The notes under the pieces are model-generated. The model made no database searches, was not told the origin of the DNA, and saw nothing but the letters and a program-made list of their open reading frames with translations. The translations under genes were made by a program, and so were the position numbers. A stretch of 64,000 nt of DNA from Lycium barbarum (lineage: Eukaryota; Streptophyta; Magnoliopsida; Solanales; Solanaceae): positions 10,951,205-11,015,204 of the forward strand of contig NC_083345.1 in the NCBI RefSeq assembly GCF_019175385.1, in the 5' to 3' direction. Below, in pieces: positions 35,201 to 45,877 of this stretch (positions are counted from its first letter, which is position 1; every line of letters starts with the position of its first letter).

Positions 35201-38200
35201 TTATTCTCAGGTCAGACGCTGGTGACTGTTTTTCTGCATTATGAATGACGAATGAATGAATATACCTGTCTTATTTAATACCCTTGAATGATTGATTGAA
35301 AAAATAGTCTTGATATGAAGTGGACAACTATAACACTGAGTCAAAAGCTTTGCTCCTATAAAAAGAAAAGAGTAAAAAATAGAGTGGAAAACAAAGATTA
35401 TAAAAGTAACTGTGGAGATGCAACTAGAGAATTTTGGTAACGGTGCATTTTTTCAGGTCATTTGGTGATCAAACAGTTGTCTTAGTCTCTTAGAATTTAG
35501 CAACAGCAAGCAAACCACCTTGTTTCCACAAGGCTTTCTGTGTACTGAGCACTTTTGCATTTCTCTCTAGTCAATATCACCAAAAGGTATCCAATGAAGC
35601 AGATGACCAAAACTTTTGAAGTAGTTAAGAGGGTATAACTTTGTTTCAAGTGTTTGGTTAGAAAGCACAAGCATCTAAGTGCCCCTAAATGTCCATCCTT
35701 CTCCAAGACATGCAGAAAATGCGATGGTCATGACTCTAGCCATTTTAGCTACATTGTACACATAGAATATCGACTTTAGTTTGGAATCAAAATCTTTCTG
35801 TCTATGAATCTACAACACGTCACCCATGTTCCAAGTGTCTATTATTTTAGCCTTGACCTTGAAAAGCCCCATTTTTTTTTGTAACCTTTTTAGATAAGTG
35901 ACAATAAGAGCAAGGTGGGGCTCTTTCAAATGTATTTTGTGTTTAAAACTTCAAACAATTCTTTCAAATATTGAGGTGTTTCTGGATACTTTTAAAAAAA
36001 AAACACAGATTCAAATAAGGGAATAGGCATGGAGGTGTGAAAATGAAATGATTGCTGAAGTAATAATAGAAATGATTGACATAAAACCTGAGGAAACAGC
36101 AAAAAAGTATTTATTTAAGATACACATGCACTACTTCTGAGTTATGACTGCATTTATTAGTTGGGCAATTGAAGAACAAAATGATGCAGAGAGAGATTAA
36201 TCGTGAAATATATTGCATGTACTTCACCTTTCTTACCCTTCTTTCTTGGAAACACCCTTTCCACCATTACTTGTCTTCTGGTAGAGACCCTTTATCATCC
36301 TTGCAAGTCCATTTAGCCCTTCACTGCTACTTAATGGCCAAAGTTACTACAACAATCACAACCATCTGTACTGATATCTGCTTCCTAACATTATCCTTTG
36401 GTATTAGTTGAAAATCTACTTGAATTTACTCTTACTTCAGCAATGAAAAAACTTAATTCCTCGACCTTAACTTCTTCCATTCCAAGCTTCGTTTCCCCTG
36501 GTCAAATTTTCCCTTGGTTGCTGATATTTCCTCCTGAGGAGGTGAGAGGATATTTACCTTTTATCTTATATAGCTCATGGATCTTAACTTCCATAAAATT
36601 AGTTATAGTGATCTGCTGATATGGCTGATCCAAAACTGATCTCATCAGCCTGCCGTGGTATCATGGCATTAAGTGGGTGGTGGAGATTCAGCTGTTTCAG
36701 GGAGAGGTCAAAGAAAGGTGTTAGGACCTCCTAGTTTCTTAGTGTAAGTATTTTCTTTAGTTGGTAATAGGCAGACTCTTCTCTTACAGAATTTAAGTGA
36801 CCTTTTCATCAGCCAAAGGTGGAGGTGGGAAAAGACAGTCTTGAATTTTTATGAAAATATTTTGTTTAGATTTGGTAGAAAACACGAGCAGCATAAGAGT
36901 AGCATTAGCTCAACTTGTAGTGTTCTAACAAGGCGTGAGCACTGATGAGTGCATTACCGAGAGAAAACATCTTAATTTCTTTAAAAAAGAACAGCAAAAG
37001 GCGAACCTATTTTGCAAGTGTATTCCCTGGAAAGTGTCTACAATCTTTTCCACCCGTGAAAGGACCAAGTTTTTGTTTGCATAAAAGGCTTGTCCTCTCC
37101 TCTTTACGACTTCAGATATTGTGTTGGTATTCATGAAACAATCTCTTGGTCCATCATCCATGCCTTTCTAAGACAAATTTCCATTTTCTGGTGTTAGTAA
37201 AACAAGTTCCTACTTATGCATTCAGTTTCCTTCACCTCTCCTGTTGGGTGAAAGAAGGATGATAAGTAAATGGGAAAGCTCAGAGTATCAGACAAACAAT
37301 ATTCATCGAAGTATCTGTCCCCTTGAGTAGACAAACCTTAAAGTGTTTATTAGTGTGCTCAACGAGTGATACTGATACATCTAACCAAAATTACTACTCT
37401 ATTGAACGTATATGTCTGTGATAGATTTGAAATAAAGCAAACTTGGCAAAATAACTAAAGTTGTGAGATTTAGTACCTCTGACACCGTTGTTAGCCACCT
37501 TTGTTAATTATTACTCCCTCGCCAATTTATGTGTCATACTTCCCTATTTTGTCTGTCCCAACAAGAATGTCTTACTTATTTAGAAACAACTTAATTTTAA
37601 AGTTCCCATTTTACCCTGAATGAGATGATCTATAGCTAAGCAAATATCTATGGTTTGTGTTAGACCACGAGTTTCAAGGCTTCCTTTTTTCTTAAACTGC
37701 ATGCTCTGTCACATAAATTGGGACAAAGGGAGTAATATGTATTGTCCTTCATGATTTAGACAATTGCGAGCAAATTGCTGATAGGAAACTGTAGCTGGAG
37801 CTCAAAGACATGTCTACCTGCTACTGCAGTTCTATATTTCACGAATTACTTTCTGGCTATGTATTATCCCTATTGTGTTGCTGGTTTGATATGAGTTCAA
37901 ATTATTTAATTCTAATACTAACAAACTTTTCCGCCTGGTTCCAGGTTCTTCATCTACTATTTTGAGTCGGAAGTTCATCGAGTTCTGCATCTTAGGCACA
38001 GATAACCTTCCCAGGACTCTGCTAATGTACTTGTCAAACTCACCATCCTCAGCGTCTGTTTACTTCCCTACCATCCTGTGCAATTCGCGGAAATTCAATA
38101 GAACTACAATTAACCACAACATGAAATATGCTTCATTTAACTCTAAACAAGAGGCCCGTCTGCTCAATTCCAATGACTTCAATGACCTGGTGATGAGTGG

Positions 38201-38453
38201 AGCAGCATTTGCCGCACCATTCAAGGCAAACGATCCGATTCTTGACCAGATCGACCGTCAACTTCTCCACCACGAGCACAATAAACCGGTGCCTGGTGGT
38301 TGGTGTTTAGGTGACAATGAAACTGAGAAATGTACTCACTGGGGAGATGCTGAAGTTCTAAGACCAGGTCCAGGATCAAAGAGGCTGGAAAAAAGTTTTG
38401 TTCGGATTTTCATTAATGGTACATTTCGTTCTACTCGATGTGTCTACGAATAG
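32260..38453 (+). CDS. GT14 family beta-glucuronosyltransferase-like enzyme (GlcAT14 type), 4 exons
   Basis: Exons 32260-32848, 34914-34989, 35095-35210 and 37945-38453 join to 429 residues. The start is His/Pro-rich, residues 19-40 are a membrane anchor (type II Golgi topology), and residues 41-80 are a Pro/Asn-rich stem. The Branch/GT14 domain starts at IAYLISGSSKD and includes HLDKKA, GKADFVYPIGSSGLSATLHG, DWFINLNAADYPLVTQDDLL, GWRESRKLKPIVVDPGLYL, the DNLPRTLLMY motif and the C-terminal VPGGWCLGDN. Arabidopsis GlcAT14 enzymes add glucuronic acid to arabinogalactan-protein galactans in the Golgi, so the same role is likely. The exon 2 donor must be GAGAGA|GTATGG, because the following GT gives a stop. 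Introns 1 and 3 are 2.1 and 2.7 kb. A truncated copy of its 5' end lies 4.3 kb upstream. Confidence 0.93.
32855..33145 (+). repeat. Minisatellite in GT14 intron 1, about 32-bp unit
   Basis: About nine tandem units with the consensus GTAAAGATTTAATCTTTTTT followed by GAGAAAGTATGT start 6 bp inside the intron. One unit has an expanded T run (33091-33111). More units occur at 33242-33296 and 33669-33790. Confidence 0.9.
33150..34085 (+). repeat. Higher-order duplication in GT14 intron 1
   Basis: The block starting GTGTCTGCTGATTATCCAAT and running into CATATTGGATAA occurs near 33160, 33356 and 33807. Two of these copies continue into a longer shared segment (33440-33660 and 33890-34085; GTAACTGGAGTATGCTTCTA through AGGAGAAGTTCTTTTGCATA), giving an approximately 0.45-kb tandem duplication that also carries minisatellite units. 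Confidence 0.85.
37512..37734. mobile_element. Stowaway-like MITE in GT14 intron 3
   Basis: CTCCCTCGCCAATTTATGTG at 37514 and CACATAAATTGGGACAAAGG to 37732 are terminal inverted repeats flanked by TA. Its 219 bp have no coding capacity. The rest of intron 3 (35211-37511) has no gene or repeat I recognise. Confidence 0.8.
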
Positions 38454-38746
38454 AGCTTTCTCAAGATGAGAACATACAGAAGAGAAACAGTCGAATTTTT
38501 TTCTTTTTGCCTGAGACTCGAAAAGTTCACACGAGCAAAAATATACAGCAGACCAAGTGCCTCATGTAGTTATTTGAATTTTGATAGAGAGCTGAGTGTT
38601 GTATATTGAGTTTTTTTAAGGTGAGGTTGTATATTGGACTGGCTAGCTACTACTGAGGCAATGGAAATCATTTCACACAAATTTCTTCACATCATAGAAT
38701 GGAAGCCTTTGCCTTGTTATAGAACATCTATGTTATCTAGTTTCTT

Positions 38747-39021
38747 CACACACTTTTCAAATGATTTTATTGCATAGCCATGCTTTAGAATGCATGCACG
38801 GTCCGTTGGCTTGGACCTCAGATTTTATAAGATCATTTAAACAGGGTGATATGACCAAAGAAGATTCATTAATTAATAGTCACACTTTTCAAATGATTAC
38901 TTGTTTGATTGCATAGCCATGTTTTAGAATGCATGCACGGTCCGTTAGCTTGGACCTCAAATTTTATAAGATCATTTAAACAGGGTGATATGATCAAAGA
39001 AGATTCATTAATTAATAGTCA
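38747..39021 (+). repeat. Tandem duplication, about 135-bp unit, downstream of GT14
   Basis: CACACTTTTCAAATGATT...ATTCATTAATTAATAGT occurs twice in direct succession (about 38749-38880 and 38881-39019) with few differences, including an 8-bp insertion in the second unit. Confidence 0.9.
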
Positions 39022-39184
39022 CAAGATTTCAGACAGTCTTGAGCACCCAAAGGTGTGGGTTAGCGCTTTAGCGGTAAATAAAGAGGGTGAAAATCATGGG
39101 GCCAATTTCAAGTTTTAACGCAAAAAATGTTATATAACTTCTTCCCATATGCCTATGCCTTGGCATGTAGAATTATTCGTTACA

Positions 39185-39583
39185 TGTATTTATGAGACGT
39201 ATTAGATAACCAGTGGAATAGCCGAGGTGTGAGCAAACAGACCTAGGCCAAGTGTTGCACCTTTCACCCTCTCACCGAATCCAACATCACTAAATAAGAG
39301 AGGGTGTACTGATTGAATTTGGATGGAGTGATGGAGAGTTTAACAACAAAAAGTAGATAGAAAAAATAGTGTCAAATTATCTGAATTTGAAGGTGGAAAA
39401 TTATGCCACATATCTTGTCAAATGAGACATGGTACATAGCCGGTGGAATAGTTGAGGTACATGCAAACAGGCCTAGGCCAGGTGTTGCACCTTTCACCCT
39501 CTCATCTAATCCAACTTCAGTAAATAAGAGAGAGTGTGCTGATTGAATTTGGATGGAGTTATGAAGAGTTTAACAACAAAAAG
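39185..39583 (+). repeat. Direct repeat, about 160 bp spaced by about 240 bp
   Basis: The segment from GTGGAATAG(C/T)(C/T)GAGGT through TTAACAACAAAAAG occurs at about 39212-39353 and 39444-39583. Both contain CCTAGGCCA and TGTTGCACCTTTCACCCTCT. No ORF or known element was recognised. Confidence 0.8.
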
Positions 39584-40876
39584 CAAGGGCATTCTTAGGA
39601 AGGTTGCTAAGTAAATCGGGTGGTAAAGTTTGACAAGAATGCTTTCTACCCTTCTTTGGAGCCATCATACTGTCAACAAGACCCTGTAAAAATAGAATAC
39701 AAAGATGAGAATCTCCAGACCATCTGCTGTTCACGTTGTCAAATAACATGCCACAATTGTTAAAAGGGTGTGTTCTAATTGAGATCACTCATCCATCACC
39801 TCTGAATATCCAAAATTGCATTCATTACAGCAAGATTGCCTTCCGGAGGGATATTCACATTTGTAAAATTACAAGGACAGAAATGAGAATCCCACTACCA
39901 TTTGCTTCTACTAAGCTTATCAACAGACATTGATAGCTGCACAATAAGGAGACAAAATAGTCCAATAATTGGTCAATTTAACTTAGAAAACTACTGTTTC
40001 ACAGCTTAAGCTAGATTTGACATCAAACTAGTAGCCTAAATAAGGGATAAATTTCATGAATAGTCACTTAACTATCAACTTTTTTTCACCAAAATCACTT
40101 AACTATATTTTCTAACACAAAAGTCACATAGCTATCATTTTTTCCCACTCAAGTCAATTATGTTTTCTAACACAAAAAGTCACATAACTATCACTTTTTT
40201 CACTAAAGTCACATAACTATGTTTTCTAACATAAAAGTCAAACCTATTGAAAAATTCAACTTCCGATTGGTAATATTTTTTATTTTATTTTTAATCTAAT
40301 AGATACAAACTCAATTAAAAAAAATCGACCCGATCCAAAAATCATATGCACATATAAAATGCCAAAGGGTGAATAAATTTAAAAAACAACTATCACAAGG
40401 TTATTTTTTCCAATGCAAATAATAATAACTATTACTCCGTATAATTCAATTTCCCACTATCCAACAACATGTAATACTTTTCAGAATACATTGGAAAAAA
40501 GGGCCAATAAAATTCACACATTTTTTGCTTGAGAGCCCTAGGGAGAAGGATCGTATATTTGGAGAAGGATCATATATTTGGTGAAGGATTGGTTTTGTGT
40601 CTTTAATATTTTAATATTTGCATGAATTTTGGATCGGGTCGATTCTTTTTAATTGAGTTTGCATCTATTAGATTCAAAATTTAAAAAAAATAAAAATATT
40701 GCCCATTGGAACTTGAATTTTTCTGTAGGTGCAATTTTTGTGTTAATAAGCTAAAAGTTTTGTAACTTTTGTGTTAGAAAATATAGTTAAGTGACTTTGG
40801 TGGAAAAAAGTGATATTTATGTGACTTTTGTGATAGAAACATAGTTAAGTGACTTTGGTTGGTGTGTGTGTTGGGA

Positions 40877-40895
40877 GGGGGGGGGGGGGGGGGGG
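40877..40895 (+). repeat. Homopolymer run of 19 G
   Basis: Nineteen consecutive G after a (GT)n stretch inside the foldback. The length may be a sequencing or assembly estimate. Confidence 0.8.
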
Positions 40896-41833
40896 TATGA
40901 TAGTTAAGTGATGAAATTAGGGGGAAAAACGTAAGTAGACAAAAATATAAAAATCCTATGTATAAGAAAACCTCCCATGTTCCTACCTTTTTGTTAGTAA
41001 TATCTTTCAAATTGGTTACATCTAATTTCAATATCATAACTTCTTCATCCCTATTAAATGCACATAAAAGGTAAACAAAACATTAATATATATAAAAATT
41101 GTATGATACATAATATTTTAAGCATATGCACTCTTGTAGCTCTTTTGATTATATAAATATCATATAAGTAATATTTTAAAACTAAATTTCTATCAGAAAA
41201 AACTTATATAAATATTTATCAATTCTTCTGTAATTGCTTTTTATATCTTATATACATTTAATTATACCTTGTATAAGTTTTTGTTATATATTGTTTACAT
41301 TTTATTAAACCTTGTATACAATTCATATACCACATATACTTTTATTATACCTTGCATAATAAATTTTATATACCTCGTATAATTTTGTTATGCATTTTAT
41401 TAAACCTAGTATACAGTTCAAATGCCACGTATACTTTTATTATATCTTGTGTGATAAATTTTTGTACCTCGTATAATTTTATGTGCTCCAAATAATATTT
41501 ATATATGCAGTATACATAATTTAATAATTCTCTTTCGAATCTATTGTGAATTTGCTAGATATATTATTTTTTAATAAATATGTTTTTTTTAAAGATTTTG
41601 TAATAGTTATTTTAATATAACTCAATCTATTTTTTTATAACCTTAACCTCGCCCAAATTTTTGAAAACTCTCAACCGCCAGTAGGAAAAATAGAAATGAA
41701 TAAGAAGATGAAGTAGCAGTTGAGGGGTGTATAAGAAAGAGAATTGATAAAGATAGATATTTATCTGTTGAAGAAGAGAGAATAATGATATAATAGATAT
41801 GGGTTTATTCCTCAAAGAAGGGAGATAAATGAT

Positions 41834-42045
41834 ACTCCCTCCGTTTTAATTTATGTGAACATATTTTCTTTTTAATTCGTGCAAAAAAGAATGACCCCTT
41901 TCCATATTTGGAAATAATTTACTTTTATACAATGATTTATAGCCACACAAAATATATGTGTTTCATTTTACACTACAAGTTCAAAAGTCTTCTTTTTTTT
42001 CTTAAATTCCGTGCTCATTTAAATGGGTTCACATAAATTGAATGA
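41834..42045. mobile_element. Stowaway-like MITE
   Basis: ACTCCCTCCGTTTTAATTTA at the left and TTCACATAAATTGAATGACA at the right are related to the inverted termini of the MITE at 37514-37732. The right end is decayed. Confidence 0.6.
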
Positions 42046-42999
42046 CAGAAATTCTACCTGTGCCCATGCAAATTCTACCTTAAGGCCCAAATAGGCAAAA
42101 TTTGCATGGGCAGATTTACAAAATTCTGACTTGTGAATTTTTTTTTTTTACTAAGCTGGGGTTCGAACTCACAACCTCAGAGTGTTAGGCGAGGGGCAAA
42201 ACGTAAAAACCATCCCAAATGAAAGGCAATCCATGCAAAAAAAAAGTTATTGAATCCCTAGGGATTCTTTTTGGTATAATATTTTTCTAAATATACCATA
42301 AAGGTATAAAAGCTTTTAATTTTTAAGAACTTTAAAAGTTGTGCTATTTATGTGCTTAACTCTAAAAATTTGAATTATGCTGCAATTTTCTCATGAAATT
42401 ACCCCCTAAATAAGCTTTAGCAGATTCTTCCAGCAGTTTCATAATCCTAAACCTGCCTGAAATTATAAACAAAATGAAAACTGATTGAAAAGACTCCTCT
42501 TTCTCCATTTAGGATCTCTGAATTGCAGCAAGAATCCCTTCCATCAATACTTCATGAATCTAGCTATTGTTAAGATTTATTATTCTACTTAAAAGAAGAA
42601 CAGAACAAGAGCCACGTTTTCTTTTGCTGTATAAGCTTTATCAACTGAAATCTACAGCTACAAGACAAGGAGAAGAAACTCTTTTTTTGTTTTTTTAAAA
42701 TTGCAAAATTATTCAATATTTTGCAACTTTAACTCACAGAATCAGCATTTTATTAGGAGTATAAATGCAACATTTATTGCATTGACGATTTCCAAATATA
42801 ATGGAGCTAAAGAGTTGAAAGAGTTCAGACCCCACTACTTTGATTAGTAGTATATATTATATAAAAAATAGTAGCCAAATTGAAGGCCAACATATCTTTT
42901 AATTAAAGAGAGAGAGAGAGGGGGGGGGGGGGTGGTTGTTATTTGAAGCTTACCAAGACTAAAAGATATAGAGATGTTGGAAGGAATGAAATATCCTTA

Positions 43000-44308
43000 T
43001 GCTTTGAGCGAGAAAAGGACCAAAATCAAACATTATGTTTGGGTTTGGATCAAAATCATACATATTCTTTCACATGGAGCACTAATAATACATTATGTTT
43101 GCATAAGTGGTGCACTTTTAGTCAAGCTTCCAAATATTTTTTTAGAAATTTAACGGAAAAGAACAAAAATGCCCCTGAACTTTTAGAAATGGTATAAAAA
43201 TACCCTTTATTCATCTATTTTGCTAAAACTACCCCTCAATTCAACTTTTTGGCTCATTTATTCCCCTTGCCTAACGGACAACACTAATTTTTTTTTAAAA
43301 AAAATATTTAAATTGCACATGACATTTTATTACTGAAAAATTGATTTATTTTTTTAAAAAGAAATCTGAAAAATCGTTATTTGTAGAATAGGAAAAATAA
43401 TTTTTCAACACCCGTTTCTTTAAAAAAGAAATGTAGTAAGCCTTTTATATATATATAAAAAAAAAACAGAATTGGATTTTCATTAAAACATGTGGAATTT
43501 TTTTAAATTTGGAAAACTTTTTTTTAACGGGTGGAAACCCCATTTTTTTTTGGAAAATTCAATTTTTAAATCTGAAAAACTGATTGTTTTTTTAAGTAAA
43601 ATGTGCAAAACTAATACTCCATAATTTTCTTCTAGATTTAAAAAAATATAGTTTTCTGTTTTTTTTTTTAAACACAGTTTTTCCATAAAAAAATTTAATT
43701 TTTTCAGATTTTTATAAAAATCCAGTTTTTCACATTTTGAAAAGAAAAAAAATTAGTGTTGTTCGTTAGTCAAGGTTTTACTCGTTAAAAAAAGTTTTCC
43801 AAATTTAAAAAAATTCCACATGTTTTAATGAAAATCCAATTCTGTTTTTTTTTTCATATATATAAAAGGCTTACTACATTTGTTTTTTAAAGAAACGGAT
43901 GTTGAAAAATTATTTTTCCTTATTCTACAAATAATGATTTTTCAGATTTCTTTTAAAAAAATAAACAATTTTTCAGTAATAAAATGTCCTGTGCAACTTA
44001 AATATTTAAAAAAAAAAAAATTAGTGTTGTCCGTTAGTCAAGGGGAGTAAATGAGCCAAAAAGTTGAATTGAGTGGTAGTTTTAGCAAAATAGATGAATA
44101 AAGGGTATTTTTATACCTTTTCTAAAAGTTCAGGGGCATTTTTGTTCTTTTCCGTTAAATTTCTAAGAAAATATTTGGGAGTTTGACTAAAAGTGCACCA
44201 CTTATGCAAACATAATGTACTATTAGTGCTCCATGTGAAAGAATACGTATGATTTTGATCCAAATCCAAACATAATGTATGATTTTGATCTTTTTCTCTG
44301 CTTTGAGC
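43000..44308. mobile_element. 1.29-kb foldback element (MULE-like), 10-bp target duplication
   Basis: TGCTTTGAGC at 43000-43009 and 44299-44308 bounds 43010-44298. The empty site occurs once at 51548-51557. Termini GAGAAAAGGACCAAAATCA and TGATTTTGATCTTTTTCTC are inverted, and the arms continue through CATTATGTTTGCATAAGTGG and CGGAAAAGAACAAAAATGCC. Only AT-rich stem sequence lies inside; ORFs there are shadows. Confidence 0.88.
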
Positions 44309-44659
44309 AGTTATTTTTAGATTGAGGGGTTGACCATTTTGGATTCTAAGTCTTTGGAAAATGGTGTGGAGAGAGTGATTATAATGGTGATAATTTGTGC
44401 CCTGATGAACAGCAAACAAGGAAAGAGGTTTTATGTTCTATTGACTTGAAAAATGACAAAAATGGTCCCTTATGTTGAGGATGGCTTCAAAGTAGTTCCT
44501 TAAACCAAAAGTCATGCCACCTTATACGTCGTGAAACTCACCTAAATTAGTATGAACTTAACAGTCTTCGTCCTTTAAGTTTATCAAAAGTTAATACTTT
44601 TAGTCTCTGCAAATATTTTTACCGAACTCTGTCCATTTGATTTAGAAATGAATATATGC

Positions 44660-45200
44660 GGTACAAGGTAGGAGCGCCACAGAGGAGGATAAGATGCGTG
44701 AAGTGAGACTAAGATGGTTTAGGTATGTGCAAAGGAGATGTATGGATGATCCAGTGTGGAGATGTGAGAGGTTGGCTATGGACGGTTTCAGGGTTGAGGC
44801 AAGCCGAAAAAAATATTAGGGAGAGGTGATTGGACACGTCATGGCGCAGCTCCAGCTTGCCGAGGTTATGGAGGACGCAGATTAGGGTAGAAGGTTAGCA
44901 GGTAGTTGAGCGTTGTCCCGCTTATCCTTTGATATTAGTAGTCGTAGTATCACTCTTGTAGTTTCTTGTCAATCGATTTTTGCTAGTACCGGATGTTTCT
45001 TGTACTTCGATTATCGTATTGATTTGTGGTAGTTATTGTTTTATCATGCTCTTTATAGTAGTTTGACATGGCTTATTCCCTTTCGTCATTTCCTTTTTGA
45101 TACTACTTTAAATTACTTGTCCTTATGCCGAGGATCTACCGGAAACAACCTCTCTACCTTTCAAGGTAGGTCTGTACCCTTCTTTGATAATATGCTTGTC
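44660..45200 (+). pseudogene. RTE-type LINE 3' end
   Basis: From about 44685 the frame reads [20 protein letters not shown], then [20 protein letters not shown], a stop, and GEVIGHVMAQLQLAEVMEDA. This is the characteristic C-terminal end of plant RTE LINE reverse-transcriptase proteins, interrupted by a stop where W is expected. Downstream, CCGAGGATCTACCGGAAACA followed by ACCTCTCTACCTTTC is the same 3' module that TS/SolS SINEs carry, which fits SINE use of LINE machinery. Confidence 0.75.
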
Positions 45201-45600
45201 TGTACAGCCTCTTGTAAAGGCAACCGCACGAGAATACCGTCAAGGGCATTCTTAGGAAGGTTGCTGAGTAAATCGGGTGGTAAAGTTTGACAAGAGTGAT
45301 TTTTGCCCTTCTTTGGAGGCATCATAGAGCAAAATTTGCCTGTAAATATTTTATAAACAAGAATACGAAGATAAGACTATCTGGACCGAACTGCTTGTCA
45401 GATAACATGCCACGAATGTAAAAATGTGCATAAAGGGTGTGTTCTAACTGAGATCATTCATCCATCACCTCTGACTATCCAAGAACTGCATTCCTTATTG
45501 CAACATTGCCTTCCGGAGGAATATTCAGATTTGTAAAATTACAAGAACAGAAACGAGAATCCCATTACCAATTTGCTATTAAGCTTATCAACAGACATTG

Positions 45601-45831
45601 TATTGCGGTAATATCTTTATATTATTTGATATTATTTGGTAGCATATTTGTAGGGAGATAATTACCATATATTAGTTAGTTTCCTTGTTTCACTAATTAC
45701 CATATATTAGTTAGTTTCCTTGTTTCACTAGGATCTTAGTTTCCTTGTTTCACTAGGGTTCAAGATTGTATCCTATATATATTCTCTCTTGGTGAATGAA
45801 TGGAATAAATCAAGATTGTGTAGTTTCTACA
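45601..45831 (+). repeat. 5' LTR of the copia element
   Basis: 231 bp ending GTTTCTACA. The first bases are TA instead of TG, whereas the 3' LTR keeps TG. It contains tandem copies of ATTAGTTAGTTTCCTTGTTT and the TATA-like CCTATATATATTCTC. I count about nine mismatches against the 3' LTR (near 4%). Confidence 0.95.
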
Positions 45832-45877
45832 TGGTATCAGGCCACACGTTTTTTTCTTCTCTTCATCGAAAATTTCC

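Larger units (their letters stand above)
40036..42414. mobile_element. 2.4-kb non-autonomous MULE-like element with nested foldback
   Basis: CTAAATAAG occurs at 40036-40044 and 42406-42414. The uninterrupted site CCTAAATAAGCTTTAG is at 50025-50040 in the other duplication copy. Termini GGATAAATTTCATGAATAG and TCTCATGAAATTACCCC are inverted. An inner foldback occupies about 40045-40916 (CACTTAACTATC...GATAGTTAAGTG, with CGACCCGATCCAAAA inverted within it). A Stowaway-like MITE lies at 41834-42045. No transposase frame is visible. Confidence 0.75.
39584..44440. repeat. Local segmental duplication, copy 1 (interrupted)
   Basis: 39584-40044, 42406-43009 and 44299-44440 are, in this order, homologous to 45241-45600, 49699-49762, 49973-50465 and 51480-51680. 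Examples are CAAGGGCATTCTTAGGAAGG, CTTTCTCCATTTAGGATC and GGAAGGAATGAAATA. The gaps are transposon insertions specific to one copy. No gene was recognised in the shared sequence, although it is moderately well conserved. Confidence 0.85.

Noticed and set aside
35211..37511. Possible nested gene in GT14 intron 3 (ORFs at 36169-36619 and 36925-37161)
   Set aside because: Short frames on both strands, no domain and no convincing splice structure; treated as ordinary intron.
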